From assembly GCA_034505235.1 (NCBI GenBank), contig JAPDQY010000074.1:1-28079 (forward strand): DNA of 28,079 nucleotides, read 5' to 3'. Origin of the DNA: Coneutiohabitans thermophilus. Lineage in GTDB: Bacteria; Zhuqueibacterota; Zhuqueibacteria; Zhuqueibacterales; Zhuqueibacteraceae. The position numbers and the translations under genes were made by a program. Positions 16,728-24,323 of the stretch are shown here, in pieces. The notes under the pieces were generated by a model that saw only the letters and a program-made list of their open reading frames with translations, was not told the origin of the DNA and searched no databases. Every line of letters begins with the position of its first letter. The first letter of the stretch is position 1.

Positions 16728-17195
16728 ATGAAGAAGTACTCGTTTCTGCTGTTTGGGGCGCTATTCGGTTTCATTCTCAGCCGCGCCGGCGCCACCACTT
16801 ACGATTTCTACGCCAGGCTGTTTTTATTCGAGGATCTGCAGCTCTTGTGGGTCATCGCCATGGCCGCAACCCTCGCTGCGCTCGGCGTCGCGGTGCTCAG
16901 GCTCGTGAAGGCCCGCTCGCTGTTTGACGGCAAGCCCATCGCCTTCAGGGGCAAACCATACAAGGCCACGCTGATTCCCGGCTCCCTGCTGTTCGGTTTG
17001 GGCTGGGGACTGGCGGGCGCCTGCCCCGGCACCGCACTCGCGATGTTGGGCGAAGGCAAGCTGGCCGCGCTGTTCACGCTGCTCGGCATCTTGCTGGGAA
17101 CCTGGCTCTATGGTTTGCGGGAAAGCCGGGCCAAAGCGCTGCCCGTCTCGGCTGCGGTTGCGACCTCCCGCACCTCGCGCCTGGAAACGGTCTGA
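16728..17195 (+). CDS. YeeE/YedE sulfur transporter subunit, PmpB-like half (DUF6691)
   Basis: A 155-residue inner-membrane protein, the second half of the split YeeE/YedE transporter. It opens KKYSFLLFGALFGFILSRAGA, has the TTYDFYARLFLFEDLQLLW element typical of PmpB, and the conserved LGWGLAGACPGTALAMLGEG (Cys99), the counterpart of GGCTSGH in the other half. About four hydrophobic spans and a soluble tail are visible. AGGAG lies 11 nt before the ATG, slightly long spacing; an out-of-frame ATG at 16718 lies between and is unlikely to be used. It is paired with the gene before it, and thioredoxin follows after a repeat-bearing gap. The role is uptake of reduced sulfur; the substrate is inferred. 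Confidence 0.9.
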   Translation: MKKYSFLLFGALFGFILSRAGATTYDFYARLFLFEDLQLLWVIAMAATLAALGVAVLRLVKARSLFDGKPIAFRGKPYKATLIPGSLLFGLGWGLAGACPGTALAMLGEGKLAALFTLLGILLGTWLYGLRESRAKALPVSAAVATSRTSRLETV

Positions 17196-17220
17196 AGCCG
17201 GACGTCTCATCACCGCCAGG

Positions 17221-17274
17221 GTCATCCTGCAGGGATCCTGCGCTGTCTGGCGCACAGGATCCCTGCGGAATGAC
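17221..17274. repeat. GTCATTC-family intergenic hairpin
   Basis: A near-perfect inverted repeat: left arm 17221-17243 (GTCATCCTGCAGGGATCCTG then CGC), 6-nt loop, right arm 17250-17274, whose complement reads GTCATTCCGCAGGGATCCTG then TGCGC. It resembles the arms at 18079-18282. It has no T-run, so it is better read as a dispersed hairpin repeat than as a terminator, though it could stabilise the upstream mRNA 3' end. Confidence 0.75.
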
Positions 17275-17377
17275 ACCGGCAAAGCAGGAAAACAACGCAC
17301 GCGTGAGCGTGCCCGTTTTTGCCGTCGGCACTGGTAATTTGAACTGATGAATTGAATCTTGCACAGGAGAGATGATT

Positions 17378-17719
17378 ATGAGCAAGCCCATTGAAATCAC
17401 CGATGCCAATTTCAAGCAGGAAGTGCTGGAGTCCCCCATTCCGGTACTGGTCGATGTCTGGGCCGACTGGTGCATGCCCTGTCGCATGGTGGCGCCCGCA
17501 GTGGAAGCCATCGCAGCGCAATATGCCGGCCGCGTGAAAGTCGGCAAAATGGACGCCGACAACAACGACATGCCCTCGGAACTGGGCATTCGCGGCATCC
17601 CCACGCTGCTGTTGTTCCGCGGCGGCAAAGTGGTGGATCGTATCGTCGGCGCGGTGCCGCAAAAAGTGATTGCCAGTCACCTCGATCAAGTGCTGGCCTC
17701 TGGTGCCCCGTCAGCTTGA
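17378..17719 (+). CDS. thioredoxin
   Basis: A 113-residue cytosolic thioredoxin with the redox motif WCMPC (Cys32/Cys35) in place of the common WCGPC, the DVWADWC strand before it, and the cis-proline GIPTLLLFRGG. The fold and length are normal. The ATG at 17378 is preferred over 17372, since AGGAGA is then 7 nt away rather than 1. It lies 182 bp after the PmpB-like gene across a hairpin repeat. In this setting it probably reduces persulfides or the rhodanese and transporter cysteines; that is inference. The Met in the active site is a minor variant seen in some thioredoxins and may shift redox potential. No terminator is obvious after it. Confidence 0.95.
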   Translation: MSKPIEITDANFKQEVLESPIPVLVDVWADWCMPCRMVAPAVEAIAAQYAGRVKVGKMDADNNDMPSELGIRGIPTLLLFRGGKVVDRIVGAVPQKVIASHLDQVLASGAPSA

Positions 17720-17770
17720 TTCATCCCAATGGCCGCCCGGCAGGTCATGCCAACAGTGCCGCAGCAAGGC

Positions 17771-17799
17771 TTGACACTGTGCCCGAGTTTTCACAAAAT
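17771..17799 (+). promoter_or_regulatory. candidate promoter in the thioredoxin-Crp gap
   Basis: TTGACA (perfect -35 hexamer, 17771-17776), 17 bp, then CAAAAT (17794-17799, 4 of 6 to TATAAT). It would start RNA near 17806, about 570 nt before the Crp/Fnr gene, across the repeat region. It could drive a long-leader crp transcript or a non-coding RNA. No open reading frame I trust begins after it. The 656-bp gap 17720-18375 otherwise holds only repeats. Confidence 0.35.
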
Positions 17800-18078
17800 T
17801 TCTGCCGGATCAGCGGGAGAGCAGCCGGACTTTTTCACGGCGGCAGACTTCCGGCGCCCGCGGGAGGGTTGTTGCAACAGCCGGACTGCTGGATGATACC
17901 TCGCGGCGTCATTCCGGCAATCGACCGAAGGCCGGGAAGGCCCGGCCATGCCGCGGTGAGCATCAACACGGCGGGCTGCGGCTTTGTCACTCGCGATTAT
18001 TGGGAAAGAATCACCGGCCGAACCCTCGCGAGAGATGCTTGTCAATACAACGTTAAGTTGGCACCTTCCCCCCCCAAA

Positions 18079-18282
18079 TGTCATTCTGGAAGAATCTTTT
18101 TGAGTGCTTGGGACTAGTGCACTGTTACGTTAATTTTTGTAGCCGCGCCCCCTCGTGGCTCGCGGCTGAAGGAGCAAAAATTCATTAGCCGCCCACAAGG
18201 GACGGGGATTGCAGAATTCACGTTTACAGTGCACTAGACAGGCAGCAATCCCAGCATTGAAGAAGATTTCTCCGGAATGACA
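18079..18282. repeat. outer GTCATTC inverted repeat holding a nested element
   Basis: Left arm 18079-18113 begins TGTCATTCTGGAAGAATCTT. The right arm 18249-18282 is its near complement (TGTCATTCCGGAGAAATCTT on the other strand), and the pairing continues through TGCTTGGGA/TGCTGGGA. The arms are members of the same family as 17221-17274. A 124-bp insert with its own ends occupies the loop. A further half-copy (GTCATTCCGGCAATCG) may lie at 17908-17923. Confidence 0.7.
18114..18237. mobile_element. MITE-like element with 12-bp CTAGTGCACTGT terminal inverted repeats
   Basis: The ends CTAGTGCACTGT (18114-18125) and ACAGTGCACTAG (18226-18237) are perfect inverted repeats, and the similarity runs on as TTACG/AAACG. 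Inside are AATTTTTG/CAAAAATT complementary stretches and the hairpin AGCCGCG...CGCGGCT. It is too short to encode a transposase, and no clear target-site duplication is visible, though CTAG itself is palindromic. It lies exactly in the loop of the outer repeat. It is non-autonomous if mobile. Confidence 0.6.
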
Positions 18283-18375
18283 GTTTTGAGTCGTGGAGGG
18301 GATTTTGGAACCCAACGTTGCAGCATTGTCATTTTGGCAGGCGTTTGGCCTCTCGCCGCGCACCGCCAGCTCGTG

Positions 18376-19050
18376 ATGGAAAAACGTCAGATCCTCCAGA
18401 AATTCCCGCTTTATCGTGCCGCGCCCGGCACGCTGCGGGATCAACTCCTCCAGGCCGCAAGCTCTGCCCGCCTGCTGCCGGGGGAGTTTTATTTTCAGGA
18501 AGGGGGCGTTTGCCATCATATTCCGCTGGTGGGCACCGGCAGCTTGCGCGTCTATAAAAGCGGCGAGCGCGGTCGTGAGATAACTCTGTATCATGTACGG
18601 CCGGGAGAAAGCTGCATTCTCACCGCCGCCTGTCTGCTCGGGCATCGCAATTACCCGGCGAGCGCAGTCGCGGAGGAAGTGGTCGAGGCCGTGCTTTATC
18701 CGGCGCCACTGTTTCGGGAATGGATTGCCCGCCATGAAGAGGTGCGGCGCTTTGTTTTCGCATTGCTGGCCACCCGCCTGGCGGAAGTGATGACCCTGGT
18801 GGAAGAAGTCGCGTTTGGCAAACGGGACCTCCAGCTCGCACGCTTTCTGCTCGAACGTTTTGCCAATCAGGGGCGGCCGCGCCGCACGCTGGCCGTCACC
18901 CATGAGCAGATCGCCGCGGAGCTGGGCTCGGCGCGCGAAGTCGTCAGCAGATTGCTCAAGGAGTTCGAGCGCCGGGGTGCGGTGGCGTTGGGCCGCCGCC
19001 GGCTGCATCTGCAGAATGAAGAAGTGCTGCGCCGCCTGGCGGAAGAGTAA
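18376..19050 (+). CDS. Crp/Fnr family transcriptional regulator with conserved-type cysteines
   Basis: A 224-residue regulator. The cyclic-nucleotide-binding fold (about 12-120) is degenerate at the cAMP site and carries Cys46, Cys80 and Cys86 in GESCILTAACLLGHRNYPA. A dimer helix follows, then a Crp-type winged HTH (about 150-215) with THEQIAAELGSAREVVSRLL as recognition region. It has no N-terminal iron-sulfur cysteine cluster of FNR type. The cysteine-rich loop is what one expects of regulators beside persulfide dioxygenase genes, so thiol or persulfide sensing is plausible but inferred. ATG 18376 (MEKRQILQKFPLY) is chosen because the 33-codon upstream extension overlaps the repeat side and looks non-coding; the ribosome-binding site is weak. 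A GC stem (TGCCCCG/CGGGGCA) follows the stop without a T-run. Confidence 0.9.
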   Translation: MEKRQILQKFPLYRAAPGTLRDQLLQAASSARLLPGEFYFQEGGVCHHIPLVGTGSLRVYKSGERGREITLYHVRPGESCILTAACLLGHRNYPASAVAEEVVEAVLYPAPLFREWIARHEEVRRFVFALLATRLAEVMTLVEEVAFGKRDLQLARFLLERFANQGRPRRTLAVTHEQIAAELGSAREVVSRLLKEFERRGAVALGRRRLHLQNEEVLRRLAEE

Positions 19051-19252
19051 TGCCCCGTTGAAAGCCACGCACCGGGGCACTGCGACAACGGCCCGGTCTG
19101 CCCGGCAAAACTCCGCCAGTTGTCTTCCCCGGATGCTTGCGGAATCCCGGCGCGATGATGAGGCCGGCATGTTTCCGCGATCCGCCAACCGCTCATGCCA
19201 GGGTGAGGGCTTTGCGATCCCCCGCGTGGCGGCGCACTTTTTTGCTGCCTCG

Positions 19253-19293
19253 GTGACAAAGTCACGGAAAAGTGCATGCCAATCTGCTATCTT
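19253..19293 (+). promoter_or_regulatory. palindrome plus -10-like element upstream of the DUF2892 gene
   Basis: GTGAC-AAA-GTCAC (19253-19265) is a perfect 5-3-5 inverted repeat. TATCTT (19288-19293) could be a -10 with no good -35, putting the palindrome centre about 40 bp upstream of the start, where a Crp/Fnr protein would activate. The 3-bp spacer is shorter than normal Crp or Fnr sites. The remainder of 19051-19367 has a GC hairpin at about 19053-19080 and no gene. Confidence 0.35.
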
Positions 19294-19367
19294 GCAGGCA
19301 AACCAGCAGACATGCTGCGGAATGAAAATTGTTGTGAATGAACCATCACCTGCAACGGAGGTGTGTC

Positions 19368-19574
19368 ATGCAAGCAAATGTCGGTTCGCTCGACAAAGCC
19401 GTCCGCCTGATTCTGGCGCTGGTGCTTTTCAGTCTCTATTTCGTGCTGGAGGGCAACCTGCGCTTTCTTGCGCTGGTAGGTTTCGTACCCCTGCTCACCG
19501 GCCTGGTGTCCTGGTGCCCGCTTTATGCGCTTTTGGGATTGAGCACCTGCGCCACCAAGCCGGCGCGGCAATGA
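19368..19574 (+). CDS. DUF2892 small membrane protein
   Basis: A 68-residue protein with two hydrophobic helices. MQANVGSLDKAVRLILALVL is the usual DUF2892 start (N.G..D...R), followed by LVGFVPLLTGLVSWCPLY and ALLGLSTC. The 'CPLY..LG..T' signature is diagnostic; in YgaP-type proteins this two-helix unit follows a rhodanese. Here it is free-standing, and sulfide-detoxification clusters commonly contain such a gene. The biochemical role is unknown; anchoring or sulfur relay at the inner membrane is a guess. ATG 19368 is certain enough, with GGAGG 6 nt upstream; an ATG at 19338 is less likely. It is the last gene of the plus-strand island and is followed by a strong terminator. Confidence 0.9.
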   Translation: MQANVGSLDKAVRLILALVLFSLYFVLEGNLRFLALVGFVPLLTGLVSWCPLYALLGLSTCATKPARQ

Positions 19575-19592
19575 CAACACATCAGCCCCTGT

Positions 19593-19628
19593 CCCGGCAT
19601 GGCCGTAAAGCCATGCCGGGGTGGTTTT
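19593..19628 (+). terminator. Rho-independent terminator closing the sulfur island
   Basis: A perfect 11-bp stem CCCGGCATGGC/GCCATGCCGGG with a 6-nt loop (CGTAAA), followed by GTGGTTTT, begins 19 bp after the DUF2892 stop. Confidence 0.85.
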
Positions 19629-20261
19629 GAGTCACCCGCAACCCTCGCCAACGCCTTCCCCCGCCATCTTCCTTCCTGAATTTTGCATCCAGATTGATCC
19701 CCTCCGGGAGCACCGCCGATTTGATCGCGACGCCCAACCACCCAGGGGATGGAACAAGTCATTTTGCGGGACACCATTTTCGTGAGAGAAAAAATGAGTC
19801 GCGCTCAACCTCAAACACAAACATTTCGCCCACGCAAGCAGGATTCCCACGAAAAAAACATTTCTTGGGAGAAAAGCCGTGACGCTATCGGCAAGCGGGC
19901 AAATCTCGCAGTCAGGGCCACTCCACATTCGAAAAAAGTTTTGCCGTAGTTCGACTGGAATAACTGATGGGTGCCGTGACATGGCCATTCCCCGGCAAAA
20001 ACAGGTTGTCTCACGGAATGAATCACAGCAATGGTGGCAGGCAAGCTCGTGTTGCCGGTCACGCGGTGTTTAACGGCGGGCAGGCAGAAGATAAGCAGAT
20101 CGAAGTAGGAGATGTTGGCGTTGTCCGCTGATTACGCGTATGCCACTCAGGACACTGGTGAATAGTGCCCCTCCCGCGGCAGGACCTCAAGCTGGCGGGC
20201 ACAATGCGATGGAGCAGGACAGCTCGGCACGCACACCGAATCGACTGTCGGGGCTGGCGCC
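19629..20261. other. 633-bp gap with no recognised gene
   Basis: Nothing convincing is coded here. A plus-strand frame at 19749-19949 (66 codons) is A-rich and low in GC compared with neighbours but has no ribosome-binding site at a usable distance and no recognised family. A near-palindrome TCCCACGAAA/TTTCTTGGGA lies at 19845-19870. The 20000-20260 part may be remnant coding sequence, but I cannot assign it. Confidence 0.4.
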
Positions 20262-20846
20262 TCAGGGTACAGCCTTCCTGCCCTCCTGTCCGGGCGGCGG
20301 CACGCCGTGCCGGGTGCCGCGATAGCGAGCGAAATCCCGCTGCTGCAGGCGTTCCACCAGCAGCACCGCGATCAAGGGCAACGCGGCATAGAAAGCGATC
20401 CACACCGGATACTGTCGTTTGAGTTCGACATAAGACTCAACCGGCGCGGCCGTCGCCAGATTGTTTGCGATCAACAGCAGCGTCCATAATATCAGGGTCC
20501 GCGGCGTTACATAGCCGAAGACATAAGCAGCCACCCTCCAGGGGTGCTCCCGGAGCGTGGCATTCTCCTTTGGGTCGAAATAATGCCTTTTGAAAGCCCG
20601 CAGGTCCATCGCGGCCGTGGAGGGAAAGTTGTCAACCGGTCGAAAGAGATATTGGGCATGGAGACAGGTTGAACCGGCCACGACAGCCAATGCGGCTGCG
20701 ATCAAAGCCGGCCAGCCGCCGCTTGCGAGGGGATTCAACTCCCGCGCCAGGTCCGGCGTGGCCATATGCGTGGTGATGCCGTCGGCAACGCGGGTCAGCA
20801 GCTCCAGGGCTGTCATCGTAACAAGTTCGACATGAGGACGCATCAT
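20262..20846 (-). CDS. unrecognised membrane protein
   Basis: A 194-residue protein I do not recognise. After a short head comes LELLTRVADGITTHMATPDL followed by ARELNPLASGGW. The D-x2-T and E-x-NPL spacing recalls small DUF5658-like membrane proteins, but I am not sure. Hydrophobic spans lie at about 48-68 (WPALIAAALAVVAGST), 115-140 (YVTPRTLILWTLLLIANN) and 155-172 (WIAFYAALPLIAVLLVE), with a soluble loop bearing HYFDPKENATLREHPWR between the first two. The basic Pro/Gly tail should be cytoplasmic or unstructured. ATG 20846 (MMRPHVE) has GGAAA nearby; an ATG at 20816 (MTALELL) is an alternative. It lies 230 bp downstream of the DUF5916 gene, on the same strand, without visible functional ties. 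Confidence 0.6.
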   Translation of the reverse strand: MMRPHVELVTMTALELLTRVADGITTHMATPDLARELNPLASGGWPALIAAALAVVAGSTCLHAQYLFRPVDNFPSTAAMDLRAFKRHYFDPKENATLREHPWRVAAYVFGYVTPRTLILWTLLLIANNLATAAPVESYVELKRQYPVWIAFYAALPLIAVLLVERLQQRDFARYRGTRHGVPPPGQEGRKAVP

Positions 20847-21076
20847 GCGATTTCCGTTTGAGGGTAAGGCAGAAGTATGGAGAGCAAGGCCACGACTTTC
20901 ACGGCACGGTAACGCCGCAAAAGGCATGAATGCCACTTTGCGAAGACCCGGCGTGCGCCGTCCCTGTCATGAACCACACTGGCGCCAAGAGGCAGCGCTT
21001 TGATGGCTTGCAAGCAGTTGACGCTGTCAACCCGCTGCCGGCACGGTCTTGACGCCGGCTGCCGGTGCATGCCTGC

Positions 21077-23710
21077 TTACCAGGACAGCCAGCGGCTCAG
21101 TTTGATTAAGAAGACGTTGTCGGGATAAACGTTGAACAGATCATTCAGATTATCCCGGAAGGAAAATCCGCCAGCCGGACTTGTGCCGGTGCGGCCCTGC
21201 GACCACACCAAAAAGACGGTTGAGCCCGGGCGGTATTCCCAGCGCACCACCAGGTTCGAACGGAATTGCTGGAAGTTGAAATCCGGATTTCCGAAGGCGT
21301 AGTCCGTGTTGCCGTCCCGATCTTCGTCCACCAACAGTTGCCCGCCTGCTTGGTCCGGCGTGATCTCAGCGGTGAAAATGTGAAAGCGCGCGGCATAGTC
21401 GGGCGCGCGCGGGCTCGTGATGCGCTTGAACTGCGAGAATCTTCCCACCGAGACGAAGGGCTGGCCATAGTACTGCACCGACAAGTCGGGCGTGACGCTG
21501 TAATCCACGCGCACAGTCACTGCCAGCGTTTTTTGCCGCAGCCGGCCGAAAAGATAACGGTTTTCTCCGCGGTGGACAAGCGTGCTGATATATTGCAGCT
21601 CATCGCGATTGAAGCTGTAGAAGGGATTGCATTGCAGCGCGAGAGCATTGAGCGGACGCAGCGACAGCCAGACGCCAATATCGTGCTGGCATGTCGAACC
21701 TTGGTCTTTCCAACTGTTGCTGCTCTCGATCCCCACCCGCACGGTCTTGCGTTCGTCGCTCTCCAGCATGAACCACTGATTCCATTGCGCCGGCAGCCGC
21801 AACGCCGGACCGCCGCGCAGCGCCGTGGTCGCCAGGTTTTCCCCCTCGTGTCCCACTCCCAGCCAGATCAACCAGTAGTTCTTCAGTTGCCCGCCCCCAT
21901 TGAAGTTGCCGCCGCTGAAGACCCGTTCGCCGCCGAAGTTCCAGCCCTGCCATTGATTCACGTTGAGGTTCAAGCGATTGAAAATGGCGAAGGGAGTGGT
22001 GATGCGGTAGCCCAGCCACAGGGACTGCATCACGCGGTCGGCCTGGCGCAGGAAACCGGCGTCATTGAGTTCCAGACCGGGGGACCGCCAGGTGACGGCG
22101 AGATTGGCGCGCCAGCGGCTGGTGCCGCCATGGCCCACGCTCAGGTTGCCACCGTGGCCGCTGAGCGAAGTACGGTGCGGGTCGAACTCGAGATAATCGG
22201 CGTCGGGGCGCTGAAAATATCGCTGCGAAGCTTGCTGCGCCTCGGCGATTGCCGCCCAGTCGCCGCGAATGTGACTGATCACGCCCAGCGCTTCGAGATA
22301 GTATTTGCGATCATGCCATTGATGGCGCATGTCGAAGCCGCCGGCATAGGCCGCGCGGTTCAGGGTGGAGATGCCGGTGCCGGCGAGATCGCGATGCGTG
22401 GCGGTCAACATGCCGCCAATGGCGCTGGTGCCGCGGTTGAAATCCTGTTGCACGCGGCCGATGAAATAATTGGTGCGCGGCTCCACGACTTGGCGGCGGC
22501 GCTGGCTGTTGAAAGCAATCTCTGCTTCCTCCTCCTCGGTTACGGCCTCGAGCAGGCCGAGCGAAAGTCCGCTTTGCGTTTTGCCGGTCAATTTGGCGGC
22601 ACCCACGATCGAGGAATTCTCCGGCATTGCAATGAATTCGCCGTCAGCCAGCTCCGGCGCGCGGCTCGGCGCCCGGCCAATGCGTCGGGAGTAGAACAGC
22701 CGGTCGTTGGAAAAAGACCCGTCGCCGCCGGTCAGTCGGTAATCGAGAATGCTTTGGCCTTCAATGAAGAACGGCCGTTTTTCCCGGAAGTAGGATTCAA
22801 AGGCAGTGAGGTTGACTTCGGAAGGGTCGGCTTCGACCTGGCCGAAATCGGGATTGAGGGTGAGATCCAAAGTCAGATCACTGGTGACGCCGGCTTTGGC
22901 ATCGAGTCCGCCGGAAAGTTTGCGATGCTCGCCGGTCGCGAAGGGATTGCCCGCCTGCTCTTGAGCGCGTCGCAGGCTGCTGACGCCATAGGGCAGAATC
23001 TCGATGCGCTGCGCCGCTTGAATGCCTTTCAGGCCGTGCAACTCTCCGAAGTAACTCACCCAGCCCGCGGTGTTTTGTGGAATGTACTGCCACACCGACC
23101 GTTCCTGCTTGCGGAAGATGCGGCGCTGCACTTGCATGCCCCACACGTGCTCCTCTTTGTCACCGAAGCGCAACTGGCTGAAGGGAATGCGCATCTCCGC
23201 GCACCAGCCCTGGTCGTCCACCGCCACTTCCGCGAACCACACCGGATTCCAGTTGGCATCCCAAGTCTTGCCGTCGTTGGAAACGGCTTCATCGCCTTTC
23301 ACGCCCGCGGCATTGATGGTGAAGGAGAAGGCGGTGCGATGATCGAAGTAACTGTCGAGGTTGATCTCGACCCAGTCGCCGTCGAAAGAGTCGCGACGCG
23401 AGACGCGCCGCACGATCCGCTCCGGCTGATCGTCATGCGCGCGAATGCCGACATAGAGGTTCCTGTCATCATAAGTGATCTTGAAGCTGGTTGGCAGAGA
23501 AGATGGCTTGCCGTCAAGGGGTTCACGCTGGGTGAAATCGCCGGCCCATTCCAGTTTTTCCTAGGCCGGGTCATCCAGCCGGCCGTCGATGACCGGCGCG
23601 TGTGGATTGGCAGGCCGGGTATGGTAAATTTTTTGGGCGGCGGGCCGGGCTGCCGCGGCGGATGCCGCAACCGGCAACAACAACGCAACAGTGAGCAGCT
23701 TGTGGATCAT
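21077..23710 (-). pseudogene. DUF5916 / CBM9-like outer-membrane protein gene interrupted by an in-frame TAG
   Basis: An 878-codon frame whose codon 50 is TAG (23563-23561). The start ATG at 23710 has GAGGAAAA at good spacing and a signal peptide (MIHKLLTVALLLPVAASAAA). It then reads HAPVIDGRLDDPA-stop-EKLEWAGDFTQREP and continues open in the same frame to 21077. Family members have Trp at this point (DGxLDDPAW), so TGG to TAG is the simplest cause. After the N-terminal CBM9-like beta-sandwich (ITYDDRNLYVGIRAHDD, DSFDGDWVEINLDSYFDHR) comes the long DUF5916 beta-barrel region (TPDFGQ-like LTLNPDFGQVEADPSEVNL, YFREKRPFFIEG), ending FLIKLSRWLSW, as in outer-membrane barrels. Apart from the stop it looks intact, so the change is recent, is read through, or is a sequence error. 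Confidence 0.85.
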
Positions 23711-24323
23711 TGTGATTTTCCTCTGAAAATGCTGCAGCGGAGGCCTCCAGCCTGCCGGCAGACAGGGTGTCCAATCCTGCCAACTTTTTCGAAGCGATAA
23801 AATCCAAAAGCCAAAACACACAAAGACGCGAAGCCGCAGGGACTTTGCAAAGAGTACCCGTTCCGCCATGGTTTAACCGTGGCTTTATCTTGCGATTCTG
23901 CGGAGGCGCTCTGCAGTAGTGCCACGGCCACGCTGTGGCAGATCAGAGAGGGGACTGAACTGTCGCCGCGAAGATTTTTGAACCACGCAACCCACCAGAA
24001 GCACGAGGGAAAATCTGACGGCCGATGTTGTTTTTGTGTTGTTGCGGCTTGTTGTTTCGCAATTGCTGCAGAAAAACTCCTGGCGTGAGATTTTTTTTGC
24101 TTTGTTTGAAAAGTTATGACACTCGTCCAGATGCCTGCGCGACATTTCCATCCCGAGGGGTGCCCATACCGGCATGGCAAATTACCTGGGGAGGAAAATT
24201 TCGCGACTTCGACGTGAACGAGTAAGGAAAGGTTGCCGGCTTCGTGACAAACGGTTGTAGTCGGCAAAGTCGGGGGGTGTCTTGCAATCGCTGTACCGGC
24301 GGGGTGGTTGCTCGGGCATGCGA
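23711..24323. other. 613-bp gap upstream of the DUF5916 gene
   Basis: No gene was recognised. Near 23740-23780 are small palindromes (CTGCCGGCAG, GGAGGCCTCC) of the kind found in dispersed intergenic repeats. On the minus strand a TTGTGT-17-TTATCG pair near 23790-23820 could be a weak promoter for the DUF5916 gene. The region is more AT-rich than its neighbours, with T-runs near 24025-24105. Confidence 0.35.

Noticed and set aside
19749..19949. Possible 66-residue plus-strand gene
   Set aside because: No usable ribosome-binding site, no known family, unusual low-complexity A-rich composition; left as gap content.
20059..20403. Minus-strand frame overlapping the end of the membrane protein gene
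   Set aside because: Overlaps the better-supported frame 20262-20846 and reads as an Arg/Cys-rich shadow.
23561..23563. TAG reassigned to an amino acid in this organism
   Set aside because: TAG ends other intact genes in the window (csp at 456, MBL-rhodanese at 15887), so a changed code is not supported.
23299..23710. Frameshift splitting the DUF5916 gene
   Set aside because: The two parts are in the same reading frame; only a stop codon separates them, so no indel is needed.
21266..23800. 844-codon open frame on the plus strand opposite the DUF5916 gene
   Set aside because: It is a high-GC antisense shadow with no family motifs, while the minus strand has clear DUF5916 signatures and a signal peptide.
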